DNA of 64,000 nucleotides, taken from NCBI RefSeq assembly GCF_017652985.1, contig NZ_JAGGDJ010000013.1:62001-126000 (forward strand), given 5' to 3'. Position numbers and translations under genes: made by a program. Under the pieces are notes generated by a model. It ran no database searches, was not told the origin of the DNA, and saw only the letters and a list, made by a program, of their open reading frames with translations. The stretch is from Paenibacillus artemisiicola. Lineage in GTDB: Bacteria; Bacillota; Bacilli; Paenibacillales; Paenibacillaceae. Position 1 is the first letter of the stretch. Each line of letters opens with the position of its first letter. Of the stretch, positions 40,317-49,758 are shown piece after piece.

Positions 40317-41432
40317 ATGGAGAACCCGCTCAAACGCACCCCGATCTACCCGCTTTACGCCGAATTTCCCGAAGCGCGATGCATCGATTTCGGCGGATGG
40401 GAGCTTCCCGTCCAGTTCTCCGGCATTCAGAAGGAGCACGAGGCCGTCCGCGCGCGGGCCGGCCTGTTCGACGTGTCCCATATGGGCGAATTCCTCGTGA
40501 CCGGCTGCTTCGCCGAGGCGTTCCTGCAGCGGCTGACGACCAACGACGTCGCCAAGCTGAAGGACGGCCAGGCGCAATACGCGCTCTTGTGCTACCCGGA
40601 CGGCGGGGTCGTCGACGACCTGCTCGTCTACCGGATCACGAACGACCAGTACCTGCTCGTCGTGAACGCCGCCAATATCGCCAAGGACTTCGAGTGGCTG
40701 CGCGAGCATCTGATCGGCGACGTCGCCCTCGAGGACCGTTCCGACGCGTTCGCCCTGCTCGCGCTGCAGGGTCCGGAAGCCGCCGTGATTTTGCGGGACG
40801 CGACCGGCGGCGGTTTCGACGGCCGCGAATTGACGCCGTTTCATTTCGCCACCGGCGTCCCGGTCGGCGGCGCGAAGGCGCTCGTCTCGCGAACCGGCTA
40901 CACGGGCGAGGACGGCTTCGAAATCTGCCTCGCCGCGGAGGACGCGCCGCGGGCCTGGCGCGCGCTGCTTGCGGCGGGCAAGCCTTACGGCCTCGTGCCC
41001 GCCGGCCTCGGCGCGCGGGATACGCTCCGCTTCGAAGCCCGGCTGCCGCTGTACGGCCAGGAGCTGTCGAGCGCGATCTCGCCGCTCGAGGCGGGACTCG
41101 GCTACTTCGTGAAGCTGGACAAAGGCGATTTCATCGGCCGCGACGCGCTGCTGGCGCAGAAGACCGGCGGCGTGACGCGCAAGCTCGTCGGCATCGAAAT
41201 GATCGACCGCGGCATTCCGCGGCATGCGTATAGCGTCTACGGCGACGGCCGTCGCATCGGCGAGGTGACGTCCGGCACGCAGTCGCCGACGCTGAAGCGC
41301 AATCTCGGGCTCGCCCTCGTCGACGCCCGCTTCGCCGCGCTCGGCACGGAGCTGCAGGTTGACGTCCGCGGCAAGCTGCTGCACGCCCGAGTCGTGCCGG
41401 CCCCGTTTTACAAACGAACCCCGAAGGAGTGA
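40317..41432 (+). CDS. gcvT: glycine cleavage system T protein (aminomethyltransferase)
   Basis: This 371-residue enzyme takes the aminomethyl group from GcvH and forms 5,10-methylene-THF and ammonia. The catalytic Asp region FDVSHMGEF and the folate-binding stretch [10 protein letters not shown] are present, with the C-terminal barrel ending [21 protein letters not shown] lies 8 bases before the ATG at 40317. It is the first gene after the plus-strand glycine riboswitch. Confidence 0.96.
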   Translation: MENPLKRTPIYPLYAEFPEARCIDFGGWELPVQFSGIQKEHEAVRARAGLFDVSHMGEFLVTGCFAEAFLQRLTTNDVAKLKDGQAQYALLCYPDGGVVDDLLVYRITNDQYLLVVNAANIAKDFEWLREHLIGDVALEDRSDAFALLALQGPEAAVILRDATGGGFDGRELTPFHFATGVPVGGAKALVSRTGYTGEDGFEICLAAEDAPRAWRALLAAGKPYGLVPAGLGARDTLRFEARLPLYGQELSSAISPLEAGLGYFVKLDKGDFIGRDALLAQKTGGVTRKLVGIEMIDRGIPRHAYSVYGDGRRIGEVTSGTQSPTLKRNLGLALVDARFAALGTELQVDVRGKLLHARVVPAPFYKRTPKE

Positions 41433-41437
41433 TTCCC

Positions 41438-42802
41438 ATGGCCAACGCGCATCGCTATATTCCCATGACCGAAGAAGACCGCGCCGAGATGCTCGCGGCG
41501 ATCGGGGCGGGCTCCGTCGAGGAGCTGTTCCGCGACATCCCCGAGGACATCCGCTGCCGCGGCGTCCTGCCGATGTCCCCTGCGCTGGACGAACCGTCCC
41601 TGCTCGGGCACCTGAAGGAACTCGCCGGGCGGAACGCCGATACCGGCACCCGCGCGAGCTTCCTCGGCGCGGGCATCTACGATCACCACATTCCCGTCGT
41701 CATCAACCATTTGGCGACGCGGTCCGAATTTTATACGGCCTATACGCCGTACCAGCCGGAGATCAGCCAAGGCGAGCTTCAGGCCATCTTCGAGTTCCAG
41801 TCGTACATCTGCGAGCTGACCGGCATGGCCGTCGCCAACGCCAGCATGTACGACGGCGCGACGGCGCTCGCGGAAGCGGCCGCGCTGGCGTCGGGCGCGG
41901 CCAAGCGCAAGCGCATCGTCGTCTCCCGCGCGGTCCATCCGGAAGCGCGCGAGGTCGTCGCCGCGACGGCGCGCGGCCTGAACCTCGAGCTCGTCGAGGT
42001 CGGCTACGCCCCGGACGGCTCGACCGACCTTGACGCCCTGCGCCGGGCGGTCACGCCGGAGACGGCGGCCGTGCTCGTGCAGTCGCCGAATTTCTTCGGC
42101 TGCCTCGAGGATCTGGCCGCCATCGCGCCGATCGCCCACGGCGTGGAAGGGCTGCTCGTCGTCAGCGCGAATCCGATCGCGCTCGGCCTGCTCGAGGCGC
42201 CCGGCAAGCTCGGCGCGGACATCGTCGTCGGCGACGCGCAGCCGCTCGGCATTCCGCAGTCGCTCGGCGGCCCGACCTGCGGCTTCTTCGCGGTCGCGGA
42301 GCCGCTCATGCGCCGGATGCCGGGCCGCATCGTCGGCCAGACGAAGGACATCGACGGCAAGCGCGGCTTCGTGCTCACCCTGCAGGCGCGCGAGCAGCAT
42401 ATCCGGCGGGAGAAAGCGACCTCCAACATCTGCTCCAACCAGGCGCTGCTCGCGCTGTGCGCTTCGATCTACCTGTCGACGATGGGCAAGCAGGGCTTGA
42501 TCGACGTCGCCGCGCTCAACGCGCGGAAGGCGCATTACGCAGCCGGCGCGGTAGCGGCGCGCGGCGGCTTCTCGCTGCCGTTCGCGGCGCCGTTCTTCAA
42601 CGAATTCGTCGTCCGGCTGCCCGAAGGCGTCTCCGTCAAGGACGCGAATCTGGCGCTGCTGCGCGGCGGCTATCTCGGCGGGTACGATCTCGGCCTCGCT
42701 TATCCGGAATTGGCGGGCCATATGCTCGTCGCCGTCACGGAGAAGCGGACGCGCGGCGAAATCGACGGCTTCGCGGCCAAATTAGAGGAGGCATCCGCAT
42801 GA
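41438..42802 (+). CDS. gcvPA: glycine dehydrogenase (decarboxylating), subunit 1
   Basis: This 454-residue subunit forms the P protein with GcvPB; the split alpha2beta2 form is typical of Firmicutes. [14 protein letters not shown] begins the protein, and [13 protein letters not shown] and [22 protein letters not shown] are conserved. The start at 41438 has AAGGAG upstream, while a GTG at 41429 is too close to it. It lies 5 bases after gcvT, and its stop overlaps the gcvPB start (ATGA). Confidence 0.96.
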   Translation: MANAHRYIPMTEEDRAEMLAAIGAGSVEELFRDIPEDIRCRGVLPMSPALDEPSLLGHLKELAGRNADTGTRASFLGAGIYDHHIPVVINHLATRSEFYTAYTPYQPEISQGELQAIFEFQSYICELTGMAVANASMYDGATALAEAAALASGAAKRKRIVVSRAVHPEAREVVAATARGLNLELVEVGYAPDGSTDLDALRRAVTPETAAVLVQSPNFFGCLEDLAAIAPIAHGVEGLLVVSANPIALGLLEAPGKLGADIVVGDAQPLGIPQSLGGPTCGFFAVAEPLMRRMPGRIVGQTKDIDGKRGFVLTLQAREQHIRREKATSNICSNQALLALCASIYLSTMGKQGLIDVAALNARKAHYAAGAVAARGGFSLPFAAPFFNEFVVRLPEGVSVKDANLALLRGGYLGGYDLGLAYPELAGHMLVAVTEKRTRGEIDGFAAKLEEASA

Positions 42803-44304
42803 CGAACACGAATGTGCCCGAAAGCGCCACGGCCCCGGGCGAGCCGGTCAAGCCGGACAAAGCGCTGATCTTCGAGCTCAGCCGCCCGGGACGCGTCGCC
42901 TATTCGCTGCCGGCGTGCGACGTGCCGGAGGAGAGACTCTCCGCGCTCATTCCCGAAGCGCTGCTGCGGCAGACGCCGGCGCAGCTGCCCGAGGTGTACG
43001 AGGTCGACGTCGTGCGGCATTACACGGAGCTGTCGCGCCGCAATTTCGGCGTCGACAACGGCTTTTACCCGCTCGGCTCCTGCACGATGAAATACAATCC
43101 GAAAATCAACGAGGACGCGGCGCGCCTCGGCGGCTTCGCCAACCTGCACCCGTATCAGCCGGAGGAAAGCCTGCAGGGCGCGCTGGAGCTGCTCCATACG
43201 CTGCAAAACGACCTTGCCGCGCTGACGGGCATGGACCGGGTGACGCTGCAGCCCGCCGCCGGCGCCCACGGGGAATGGACCGGGCTCATGATGATCCGCG
43301 CTTACCACGAAAGCCGCGGCGAGCGCCGGACGAAGGTCATCGTCCCGGATTCCTCGCACGGCACGAACCCGGCCAGCGCGACCGTCGCCGGCTTCGAGAC
43401 GGTGACCGTGCCGTCCGACGCGCGCGGCCTGGTCGACCTGGGCGCGCTGCGCGCGGCCGTCGGCACCGACACCGCCGCGCTCATGCTGACCAACCCGAAC
43501 ACGCTCGGCCTGTTCGAGGAGCAGATCGCCGAGATCGCGCGGATCGTGCACGAGGCGGGCGGCCTGCTCTATTACGACGGCGCCAATTCCAACGCCATCA
43601 TGGGCATCGCCCGGCCGGGCGACATGGGCTTCGACGTCGTCCACCTGAATTTGCACAAAACGATGAGCACCCCGCACGGCGGCGGCGGCCCGGGCGCCGG
43701 TCCGGTCGGCGTCAAACGCGCGCTGATTCCGTTTCTGCCGAAGCCGACCGTCGGCCGCCGCGACGACGGAACGTACTATTTCGACTACGACCGTCCGTCG
43801 TCCATCGGCCGCGTGAAGGCGTACTACGGCAATTTCGGCATCCTCGTCCGGGCGTACACGTACATCCGGACTTACGGTCCGGAGGGACTGCGCCACGTAT
43901 CCGAATGCGCGGTGCTGAACGCCAATTACATGATGCACCGGCTGTCGTCGCACTACGAGGTGCCGTATCCGGGCGTGTGCAAGCATGAATTCGTCCTGTC
44001 CGGCCGCGGCTTGAAGCCGTACGGCGTCCGCACGCTCGACGTCGCCAAGCGGCTGCTCGACTTCGGCTATCATCCGCCGACCGTCTATTTCCCGTTGAAC
44101 GTCGAGGAATGCATCATGATCGAGCCGACGGAGACGGAAAGCAAAGAAACGCTCGACGGCTTCATCGACGCGATGATCCGCATCGCCGAGGAAGCGCGGC
44201 TGACCCCGGACGTCGTCCTGAACGCGCCGTACGGCACGGCCGTCCGCCGGCTCGACGAAGCGACGGCGGCACGCAAGCCGGTGTTGAACTGCTCCTGCGG
44301 CTGA
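42799..44304 (+). CDS. gcvPB: glycine dehydrogenase (decarboxylating), subunit 2
   Basis: This 501-residue PLP-binding subunit decarboxylates glycine. The PLP Lys is in [18 protein letters not shown], and other family blocks are [13 protein letters not shown] and [19 protein letters not shown] lies 6 bases before the ATG, which overlaps the gcvPA stop. It ends the operon. The C-terminal Cys-Ser-Cys-Gly tail is short. Confidence 0.96.
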   Translation: MTNTNVPESATAPGEPVKPDKALIFELSRPGRVAYSLPACDVPEERLSALIPEALLRQTPAQLPEVYEVDVVRHYTELSRRNFGVDNGFYPLGSCTMKYNPKINEDAARLGGFANLHPYQPEESLQGALELLHTLQNDLAALTGMDRVTLQPAAGAHGEWTGLMMIRAYHESRGERRTKVIVPDSSHGTNPASATVAGFETVTVPSDARGLVDLGALRAAVGTDTAALMLTNPNTLGLFEEQIAEIARIVHEAGGLLYYDGANSNAIMGIARPGDMGFDVVHLNLHKTMSTPHGGGGPGAGPVGVKRALIPFLPKPTVGRRDDGTYYFDYDRPSSIGRVKAYYGNFGILVRAYTYIRTYGPEGLRHVSECAVLNANYMMHRLSSHYEVPYPGVCKHEFVLSGRGLKPYGVRTLDVAKRLLDFGYHPPTVYFPLNVEECIMIEPTETESKETLDGFIDAMIRIAEEARLTPDVVLNAPYGTAVRRLDEATAARKPVLNCSCG

Positions 44305-44420
44305 CGCGGCGAGGCGCGGCAGGTAGGCGTCCCCGTGCCAAGCAAGTCTCGCTTGCCCGCGACATTTGCAGCGTCGCTGAGCGGTTCTGGCGGCGAGGAT
44401 TCGGGCTTCCCTACGCGCAA

Positions 44421-44463
44421 AAAAGCCTCTTGCCTCGCCTAGTCGGCGGGGTTGGAGGCTTTT
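44421..44463 (+). terminator. terminator of the gcvT-gcvPA-gcvPB operon
   Basis: AAAAGCCTC and GAGGCTTTT form the base of a stem with an inner GCC/GGC helix, ending in TTTTAT. It lies about 120 bases after gcvPB. Confidence 0.75.
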
Positions 44464-44562
44464 ATCGTTGGAAGCTTTTTTCGGCGCAACCGGAGGAAAT
44501 GGTAGAGCACCTCCTGTAATTAGCTCCGTCACTCTCTTTCGCGCGTGAAAGATTTGTAACCA

Positions 44563-45247
44563 AGCTGAGGTCTCCCTCGTCGCTTTCGTGCACTTAACCA
44601 CTTCCGTCACTTATGTAGGCTACCCCCTCACCTTCTTGCACCTAAACGCTCCACCTTCGCACCCATGTAGGTGACCCCGTCACCCTCCTGCACCGAAACG
44701 CACCATTTCCCCACCTATGTAGGCTGCCTCGTCACCTTCTTGCACCTAATCGCTCCACTTCCGCACCTATGTAGGTGACCCCGTCATCCTCCTTCACCGA
44801 AACGCTCCACCTTCGCACCCATGTAGGTGACCCCGTCACCCTCCTGCACCGAAACGCTTCACCTTTGCACCCATGTAGTTGTCCCCATCACCCTCCTGCA
44901 CCGAAACGCTCCACTTCCGCTCCTATGTAGGTGACCTCATCACCTTCTTGTACCTAAATACTCCACTTCCGCACCTAGGTAGGTGACCCCGTCACCCTCC
45001 TTCACCGAAACGCTCCACCTTCGCACCCATGTAGGTGACCCCGTCACCTTCTTGCACCTAAATGCCACACTTCCGCAACTAGGTAGGTGACCCCATCACC
45101 TTCTTGCACCGAAACGCTCCGCTTCCGCACCCATGTAGGTGACCCCGTCACCCTCCTGCACCGAAACGCTTCACCTTCGCACCCATGTAGGTGACCCCGT
45201 CACCCTCCTGCACCGAAACGCTTCACTTCCGCTCCTATGTAGGTGAC
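44563..45247. repeat. 52-bp tandem repeat array, 13 copies
   Basis: The element GTAG recurs at 44615, 44667, 44719, 44771, 44823, 44875, 44927, 44979, 45031, 45083, 45135, 45187 and 45239, always exactly 52 bases apart. A degenerate copy lies before it (44563-44614). The best unit starts GTAGGTGACCCCGTCACC and continues CTCCTGCACCGAAACG, then CTCCACCTTCGCACCCAT. GGTGAC-CCC-GTCACC is an inverted repeat in about half of the units. Two variants alternate irregularly (CTCCTGCACCGAAACG and TTCTTGCACCTAAATG). The period is not a multiple of three, every frame has stops, and there are no unique spacers, so it is neither coding nor CRISPR. Confidence 0.95.
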
Positions 45248-45268
45248 AAACGCCTGCCCTGCTCCTCC

Positions 45269-46153
45269 TCACCGGCCGTTGCGGTACCCGCGAGGCGACA
45301 CGCCGCAATACGCCTTGAACTGCTTATTGAACGCGCTGAGCGACTGAAAGCCGCTGCGCTCGGCAATCTCGATGACGGAGAGGTCCGTCGTCCGCAGCAG
45401 GTCCATCGCGTCCTGCACGCGCAGCCGCACGACTAATTCATGCGGCGACGCCCCGGTGAGCAGGCGGAACTGCTCGAAGTAGCGGCTCTTGCCCATGCCC
45501 GACTGCCGCGCCAGCGCCTCGCCGTCCACCGCCTCGCGGTAGCGGTCGAGCAAATAACCGACGGAATCCGCGATTTCGGTTTGCGGCAGGGCATTCCCGG
45601 CCGAAGCGGCTTCGGCCCCCGCTCTTCTTCCCGCTCCCGCCGCAGCGCCCGGTCCGGCCGCGCCCGCCGACTCGGCGGCAAAGTCGTGCACCTCCAGCAG
45701 GATGCCGAGCAGCGCGGCGAACTGCCTCGTCTCCGCGGCGGCTTCTCCCGCCTCCTTCGCCCGCACGGCCGCCTCCGCCGCCTCGCGGATGCGCGCGGCG
45801 CGCGGCGACGACGCGGGAAGAAGCGGCGCAAGCCCGCGGCCCGCATAGAACGGGACGAGCAGCCGGCTGCCGCCCGGCACCGCCCGCACGGCCGAAGGCG
45901 TGAACAGAATCAGGATCGCCCCGAACGTTTCGCCCGGCTTCGCGTAGCTCCAATGCGGCTCGAACGGCCGGCACAGGAACGCGTCGCCCGGCCGGCCGGC
46001 GTACGTCCGGTCGCCGAACCGGTACGTCAGCTCGCCTCGCAGCAGCACGCCGATTTCCAGGCAATCGTGCACGTGCAGGTCATGCTCCTCGTCCGAGCCC
46101 GTAACCGGAATAAACGAGAACGATCGCGTCAAATGAAGCCGCTCGACGTACAT
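45269..46153 (-). CDS. AraC family transcriptional regulator
   Basis: This 294-residue protein has an N-terminal cupin domain (HVHDCLEIGVLLRGELTYRFGDRTY) and a C-terminal AraC helix-turn-helix pair (LARQSGMGKSRYFEQFRLLTGASPHEL and VIEIAERSGFQSLSAFNKQFKAYCGVSP). An Ala/Gly-rich linker lies between them. The start at 46153 has GAGG 8 bases upstream. It is divergent from a Gfo/Idh-isomerase gene pair and probably controls it. The repeat array lies directly behind its stop codon. Confidence 0.92.
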   Translation of the reverse strand: MYVERLHLTRSFSFIPVTGSDEEHDLHVHDCLEIGVLLRGELTYRFGDRTYAGRPGDAFLCRPFEPHWSYAKPGETFGAILILFTPSAVRAVPGGSRLLVPFYAGRGLAPLLPASSPRAARIREAAEAAVRAKEAGEAAAETRQFAALLGILLEVHDFAAESAGAAGPGAAAGAGRRAGAEAASAGNALPQTEIADSVGYLLDRYREAVDGEALARQSGMGKSRYFEQFRLLTGASPHELVVRLRVQDAMDLLRTTDLSVIEIAERSGFQSLSAFNKQFKAYCGVSPRGYRNGR

Positions 46154-46182
46154 GCATTCCACCTCGCTTCGAATCTGTACCC

Positions 46183-46212
46183 ACTATAGCCGCATCGCGG
46201 ACAAAATGACAA
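46183..46212 (-). promoter_or_regulatory. promoter of the AraC gene
   Basis: TTGTCA and TATAGT are separated by 18 bases on the minus strand, 30 bases before the start codon. Confidence 0.65.
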
Positions 46213-46297
46213 GTTTACGGCCGCGGCGAGCGAGAGTTCGGCGCCGGCCCGTGATACAGTGGGGACGAAAGCGAATTCTCGATGAGGTGATCCAAGC

Positions 46298-47389
46298 ATG
46301 AGACTGTATTTGATCGGCGCGGGCGTCATCGCCCGGACGCATGCCGAAGCGGCGGCGAAGCTCCCGGTAACCGCGGAGCTCCGCGTGGCCGACCCGAGCC
46401 CGGCGGCGCTGGAGGCGTTCGCCGAGCGGTTCCCGGACGCGCTGCGCTTCGCGGACGCCGAAGCGATGCTGGCGGCGGAGCCGCCGCGCGAGGACGACAT
46501 CGTCATCGTCGCCACGCCGCCCTTCGCGCACCTGGAACCGGTCAAGCTGGCGCTGCGTTCCGGACGCCACGTGCTGTGCGAGAAGCCGCTCGCGATGAAC
46601 GACGCGGAAGCCGAAGAGATGCTGCGCGTCGCCGGCGAATGCGGCCGGAAGCTCGGCTGCTGCAGCGTCCGTTTCAAAGGCATGGCGCATATGGAGGCGG
46701 TCAAGCGGGTCCTCCGTTCCGGCGCTCTCGGCGACGTCTACCACGCGACCTTCGCGCACAAGAGCGAACGCAGCCGCGCCGGCATCGAGTACCAGCCGGC
46801 CAGCCGGTGGTTCCTGGACAAGTCGAAAAGCGGCGGCGGCATTCTGATCGACTGGGGGCCGTACGATTTCGCCACGCTGATCGACGTGCTCGACCCGGCC
46901 GAGATCGAGTTCGGCGGCGCATGGACGCGCCGGCCGGTTACGGAGGCCGACCCGGCCGACGTCGTCTTCGACGTCGAGACGCACGCCGGCGCGTACATGA
47001 CGTTCCGCGGCGCGGGCGAACCGGTCCGCGTGCATTACGAGCGCGCCTCCTGCGCCCACGGCGAAGCCTGCGGCCGCGCGGAGATCGAAGGCACGCGCGG
47101 CGCCGTCCGGTGGCATCCGTTCGACTCGAAGCAGCCCGTCTACATCCGCTACGACAAGGGCGGCAGCATCGTGGAAGAGCAGGTCGAGACCGGGCCGCGC
47201 GGCGACCTGACCATCTTCGACAACCCGCTCTTCCACTTCTGGGCGGAGCTGCAAAACGGCGAATCCCTGTCGAACACGGGCCGCCGCGCGGTCGACCATT
47301 TCCGCTGCCTGTCCGCCTTCTACGCCTGCGCGGAGACCGGGCAGAAGCAAACCGTCGCCATCGCCGGCGCGAAAGGAGAACGGGCATGA
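46298..47389 (+). CDS. Gfo/Idh/MocA family sugar dehydrogenase
   Basis: The 363-residue protein has an N-terminal Rossmann fold (LIGAGVIARTHAEAAAKLP), the conserved CEKPLAMN motif with the catalytic Lys, and a C-terminal alpha/beta domain with SGGGILIDWGPYDFATLIDVL. Such enzymes oxidise sugars, inositols or their derivatives with NAD(P). GAGGTGAT lies 6 bases before the ATG. Its stop overlaps the start of the isomerase gene (ATGA), so the two act together. Confidence 0.92.
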   Translation: MRLYLIGAGVIARTHAEAAAKLPVTAELRVADPSPAALEAFAERFPDALRFADAEAMLAAEPPREDDIVIVATPPFAHLEPVKLALRSGRHVLCEKPLAMNDAEAEEMLRVAGECGRKLGCCSVRFKGMAHMEAVKRVLRSGALGDVYHATFAHKSERSRAGIEYQPASRWFLDKSKSGGGILIDWGPYDFATLIDVLDPAEIEFGGAWTRRPVTEADPADVVFDVETHAGAYMTFRGAGEPVRVHYERASCAHGEACGRAEIEGTRGAVRWHPFDSKQPVYIRYDKGGSIVEEQVETGPRGDLTIFDNPLFHFWAELQNGESLSNTGRRAVDHFRCLSAFYACAETGQKQTVAIAGAKGERA

Positions 47390-48189
47390 AGATCATCGGA
47401 TACTCCTCCAACCTGTACGGCTGGAGCGAACGGTGGAAATCGGACGGCAAGGCAGTCGACTGGCGGGCTATTTTCCGGGCTTGCGCCGATGCCGGACTGG
47501 ACGCCGTCGAAATCGACGCCGACGCCGGGCAGCTGGCCTTGCTGCGGGAATTCGGGCTCGCCGTCTCCGCTTCCTACGTCGGCCTGCAGCTCCACGGCGA
47601 CTATGACGCCGTGGAGGCCGGCGCGCTGCCGGCCGCGGAGCGGCTCGCCGCCGCCGGCGGCAAGGAGCTGCTCGTGAACGCCGACCCGTACGGCGGCTGG
47701 AAGCAGCCGCTGCCGAAGCCGGAGGACCTCGTCAAGCGGCAGGGCGACAATCTGAGCCGGCTCGCCGCGCGGGCCGAGGCAGACTTCGGGCTGCGCCTCA
47801 GCCTGCACAATCACGCGGCGGACCGTCACAACGCGGAGGCCGACCTGCGCTCCGTCGTCGAATTCGCGGACCCCGCCGTCGGCTTGTGCGTCGATACCGG
47901 CTGGTCCCATGTCGCCGGCTGCGACCCGGTCGGCTGGGTTCGCCGGTACCCGGAGCGGATCGCCGCGTTCCACCTGCGCAACCAGCGCGGGGGCGTGCCG
48001 GCCGAGGACTTGACCGAGGGCGACATCGATTTCCGCGCCTTGGCGGACGCGATGGCCGACGCCAACTACGAAGGCTGGCTCGCGCTCGAGCTGTGGCATC
48101 CGCGGGAAACGATGCCCGCGCGCTCCATGGAAGAGGACGTGCGCCGCTCCCTGGCCATGCTGCGCGGCCTCGTCGGCGAGCGGACATAA
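47386..48189 (+). CDS. sugar phosphate isomerase/epimerase (AP endonuclease 2-like TIM barrel)
   Basis: This 267-residue TIM-barrel protein of the xylose isomerase-like superfamily has the metal-binding pattern LSLHNHAADRH, VGLCVDTGWSHVAG, FHLRNQRGG and ALELWHP. AAAGGAG lies 8 bases before the ATG. It is coupled to the upstream dehydrogenase gene, as in many inositol- or keto-sugar pathways. The exact substrate is unknown. Confidence 0.9.
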   Translation: MKIIGYSSNLYGWSERWKSDGKAVDWRAIFRACADAGLDAVEIDADAGQLALLREFGLAVSASYVGLQLHGDYDAVEAGALPAAERLAAAGGKELLVNADPYGGWKQPLPKPEDLVKRQGDNLSRLAARAEADFGLRLSLHNHAADRHNAEADLRSVVEFADPAVGLCVDTGWSHVAGCDPVGWVRRYPERIAAFHLRNQRGGVPAEDLTEGDIDFRALADAMADANYEGWLALELWHPRETMPARSMEEDVRRSLAMLRGLVGERT

Positions 48190-48223
48190 GTCCGCGCGCG
48201 GCTCCGCCACGCATAACCAGCGC

Positions 48224-48268
48224 AAAAAAGCCGGCTCCGGCGTCACGCGACGCGGGAGCCGGCTTTTT
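48224..48268. terminator. bidirectional terminator between convergent operons
   Basis: AAAAAGCCGGCTCC and GGAGCCGGCTTTTT form a 14-bp stem with a 16-base loop. It serves both the isomerase operon and the convergent uronate operon. Confidence 0.88.
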
Positions 48269-48337
48269 GTCCGTTTCCGCTCAACTGGCTTTTTGTCCGT
48301 TTCCGTTTCCGTTTCCGTTTCCGTTTCCGCTCAACAA
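48261..48337. repeat. duplicated terminator arm with TTTCCG microsatellite
   Basis: GGCTTTTTGTCCGTTTCCG occurs twice (48261-48279 and from 48287). The second copy expands into further head-to-tail TTTCCG hexamers, and both copies end in CTCAAC. The stretch looks like replication slippage between two operon ends. Confidence 0.8.
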
Positions 48338-48397
48338 GCTGCGCCTGGTTTCCGCAGGGGCGTGTCTCCCCCGCAAACCAATTCCGTCTTCCCCGGC

Positions 48398-49696
48398 TTA
48401 CTTGCCGTCGTAAAACTTGACCAGCTCGTCGACCTTCACGGCCTGCCCCGTGCGGATCGACTTGTTGGCCGCGATGCCCGTCAGGATGGACCGCGCGCCG
48501 TCGACGTGGTCGGCCGCGCGGTTGAACTCGTCCGCGACCGGAACGCCGAAAATATCGTTCAGCAGCACCGGGTCGCCCCCGCCGTGCCCGCCGTCGCCCA
48601 GCTCGAATTCGGCTTTGTACGGCTCGCCGAACATCGGGAAGACGAGGATCGACACGCCCTGCACCGCGCCCTCCAGCGCTTTGTCGCCGCCGGAGTTGAC
48701 GTACGACTGCTCGACGACCTGCATTTCGATGCGGCCTTTGGTGCCGTTGAACGCGATGCGGTAGCCCTCCCACGGCAGATAGGCGTTAAGCGAGTACGAC
48801 AGCTGCGCCTTGTTCTTGTACTTGACCAGCACGCTCATCGTGTCCTCGATCGAGATGCCGTCGCCGAAGACGCTCTGGTCGCGCCGGTAGCCGTCCTCCG
48901 CTTCCGCGTCGAGGTACATCGCCTTCAGATGCTCGTTCTCGTCCAGATGCAGCGCGAACGGATCGTCCTGCGCGTTCGGGTTGCCCGTCGCGCGGTCGTA
49001 GAACTTCGTCACCCCCCGGTTCTCCGCGTTCTCGCGGCCGTAGAAGAGCAGGTCGCCCATGGCGAAGACGGTGTCCGGCTCCGAGCCGATCCAGAAGTTG
49101 ACGAGATCGAAATGATGCGTCGACTTGTGCACGAGCAGGCCGCCTCCGTTGCGCTTGTCGCGGTGCCAGCGCCGGAAATAGTCCGCGCCGTGCTGCGTGT
49201 TGAGCAGCCATTCGAAATGCACCGACGTCACGTCGCCGATCGTGCCCTTGGCGATCAGCTCGCGCGCCTTGGTGTGATGCGGCGCGTAGCGGTAGTTGAA
49301 CGTGACGCGCACCTGGCGTCCCGTGCGGTGGACGGCGTCGAGAATCCGCTGGCACTTGCCCTCGTCCACGGTCATCGGCTTCTCGGTAATGACGTCGCAG
49401 CCCAGCTCCAGCGCTTGAATGATGTACGTATGATGCGTCCGGTCCACGCTCGTGACGATGACCGCGTCCGGCTTCTCGGCCTCGATCATGCGCGCGAACT
49501 CGTCGTGTTTATAGGTGCGCGCCGCCGGATAATCGTATTTCTCCGTCAGCAGCTTGTTCGCGTAGTCCATGCGCGTTTGGTTGATATCGCAAAACGCGAC
49601 CAGCTCAGACGTCTCGCGGTAATGGTTCGCGATCGCGGAATAGAAGAATTCCGCCCGTCCGCCGATGCCGACCTGCACGTATCTTTTCTTAGCCAT
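48398..49696 (-). CDS. Gfo/Idh/MocA family oxidoreductase
   Basis: The 432-residue protein has the Rossmann motif QVGIGGRAEFFYSAI, the catalytic EKPMTVDE motif, and a C-terminal substrate domain with GGGLLVHKSTHHFDLVNFW, typical of the larger Gfo/Idh members linked to polysaccharide breakdown. AAAGGAG lies about 11 bases before the ATG at 49696. It is the last gene of the uxaC-uxaB operon, 62 bases after uxaB, so it probably acts on a uronate-derived sugar. Confidence 0.9.
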   Translation of the reverse strand: MAKKRYVQVGIGGRAEFFYSAIANHYRETSELVAFCDINQTRMDYANKLLTEKYDYPAARTYKHDEFARMIEAEKPDAVIVTSVDRTHHTYIIQALELGCDVITEKPMTVDEGKCQRILDAVHRTGRQVRVTFNYRYAPHHTKARELIAKGTIGDVTSVHFEWLLNTQHGADYFRRWHRDKRNGGGLLVHKSTHHFDLVNFWIGSEPDTVFAMGDLLFYGRENAENRGVTKFYDRATGNPNAQDDPFALHLDENEHLKAMYLDAEAEDGYRRDQSVFGDGISIEDTMSVLVKYKNKAQLSYSLNAYLPWEGYRIAFNGTKGRIEMQVVEQSYVNSGGDKALEGAVQGVSILVFPMFGEPYKAEFELGDGGHGGGDPVLLNDIFGVPVADEFNRAADHVDGARSILTGIAANKSIRTGQAVKVDELVKFYDGK

Positions 49697-49758
49697 TCGT
49701 TCGTACGCTCCTTTAGTCAGGTTCGCCTGCCTGGTGTTTGAGTTGAAATCCGCAATCG

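Noticed and set aside
44563-45247. CRISPR array
   Set aside because: The whole 52-bp unit repeats without unique spacers, and no cas gene is present.
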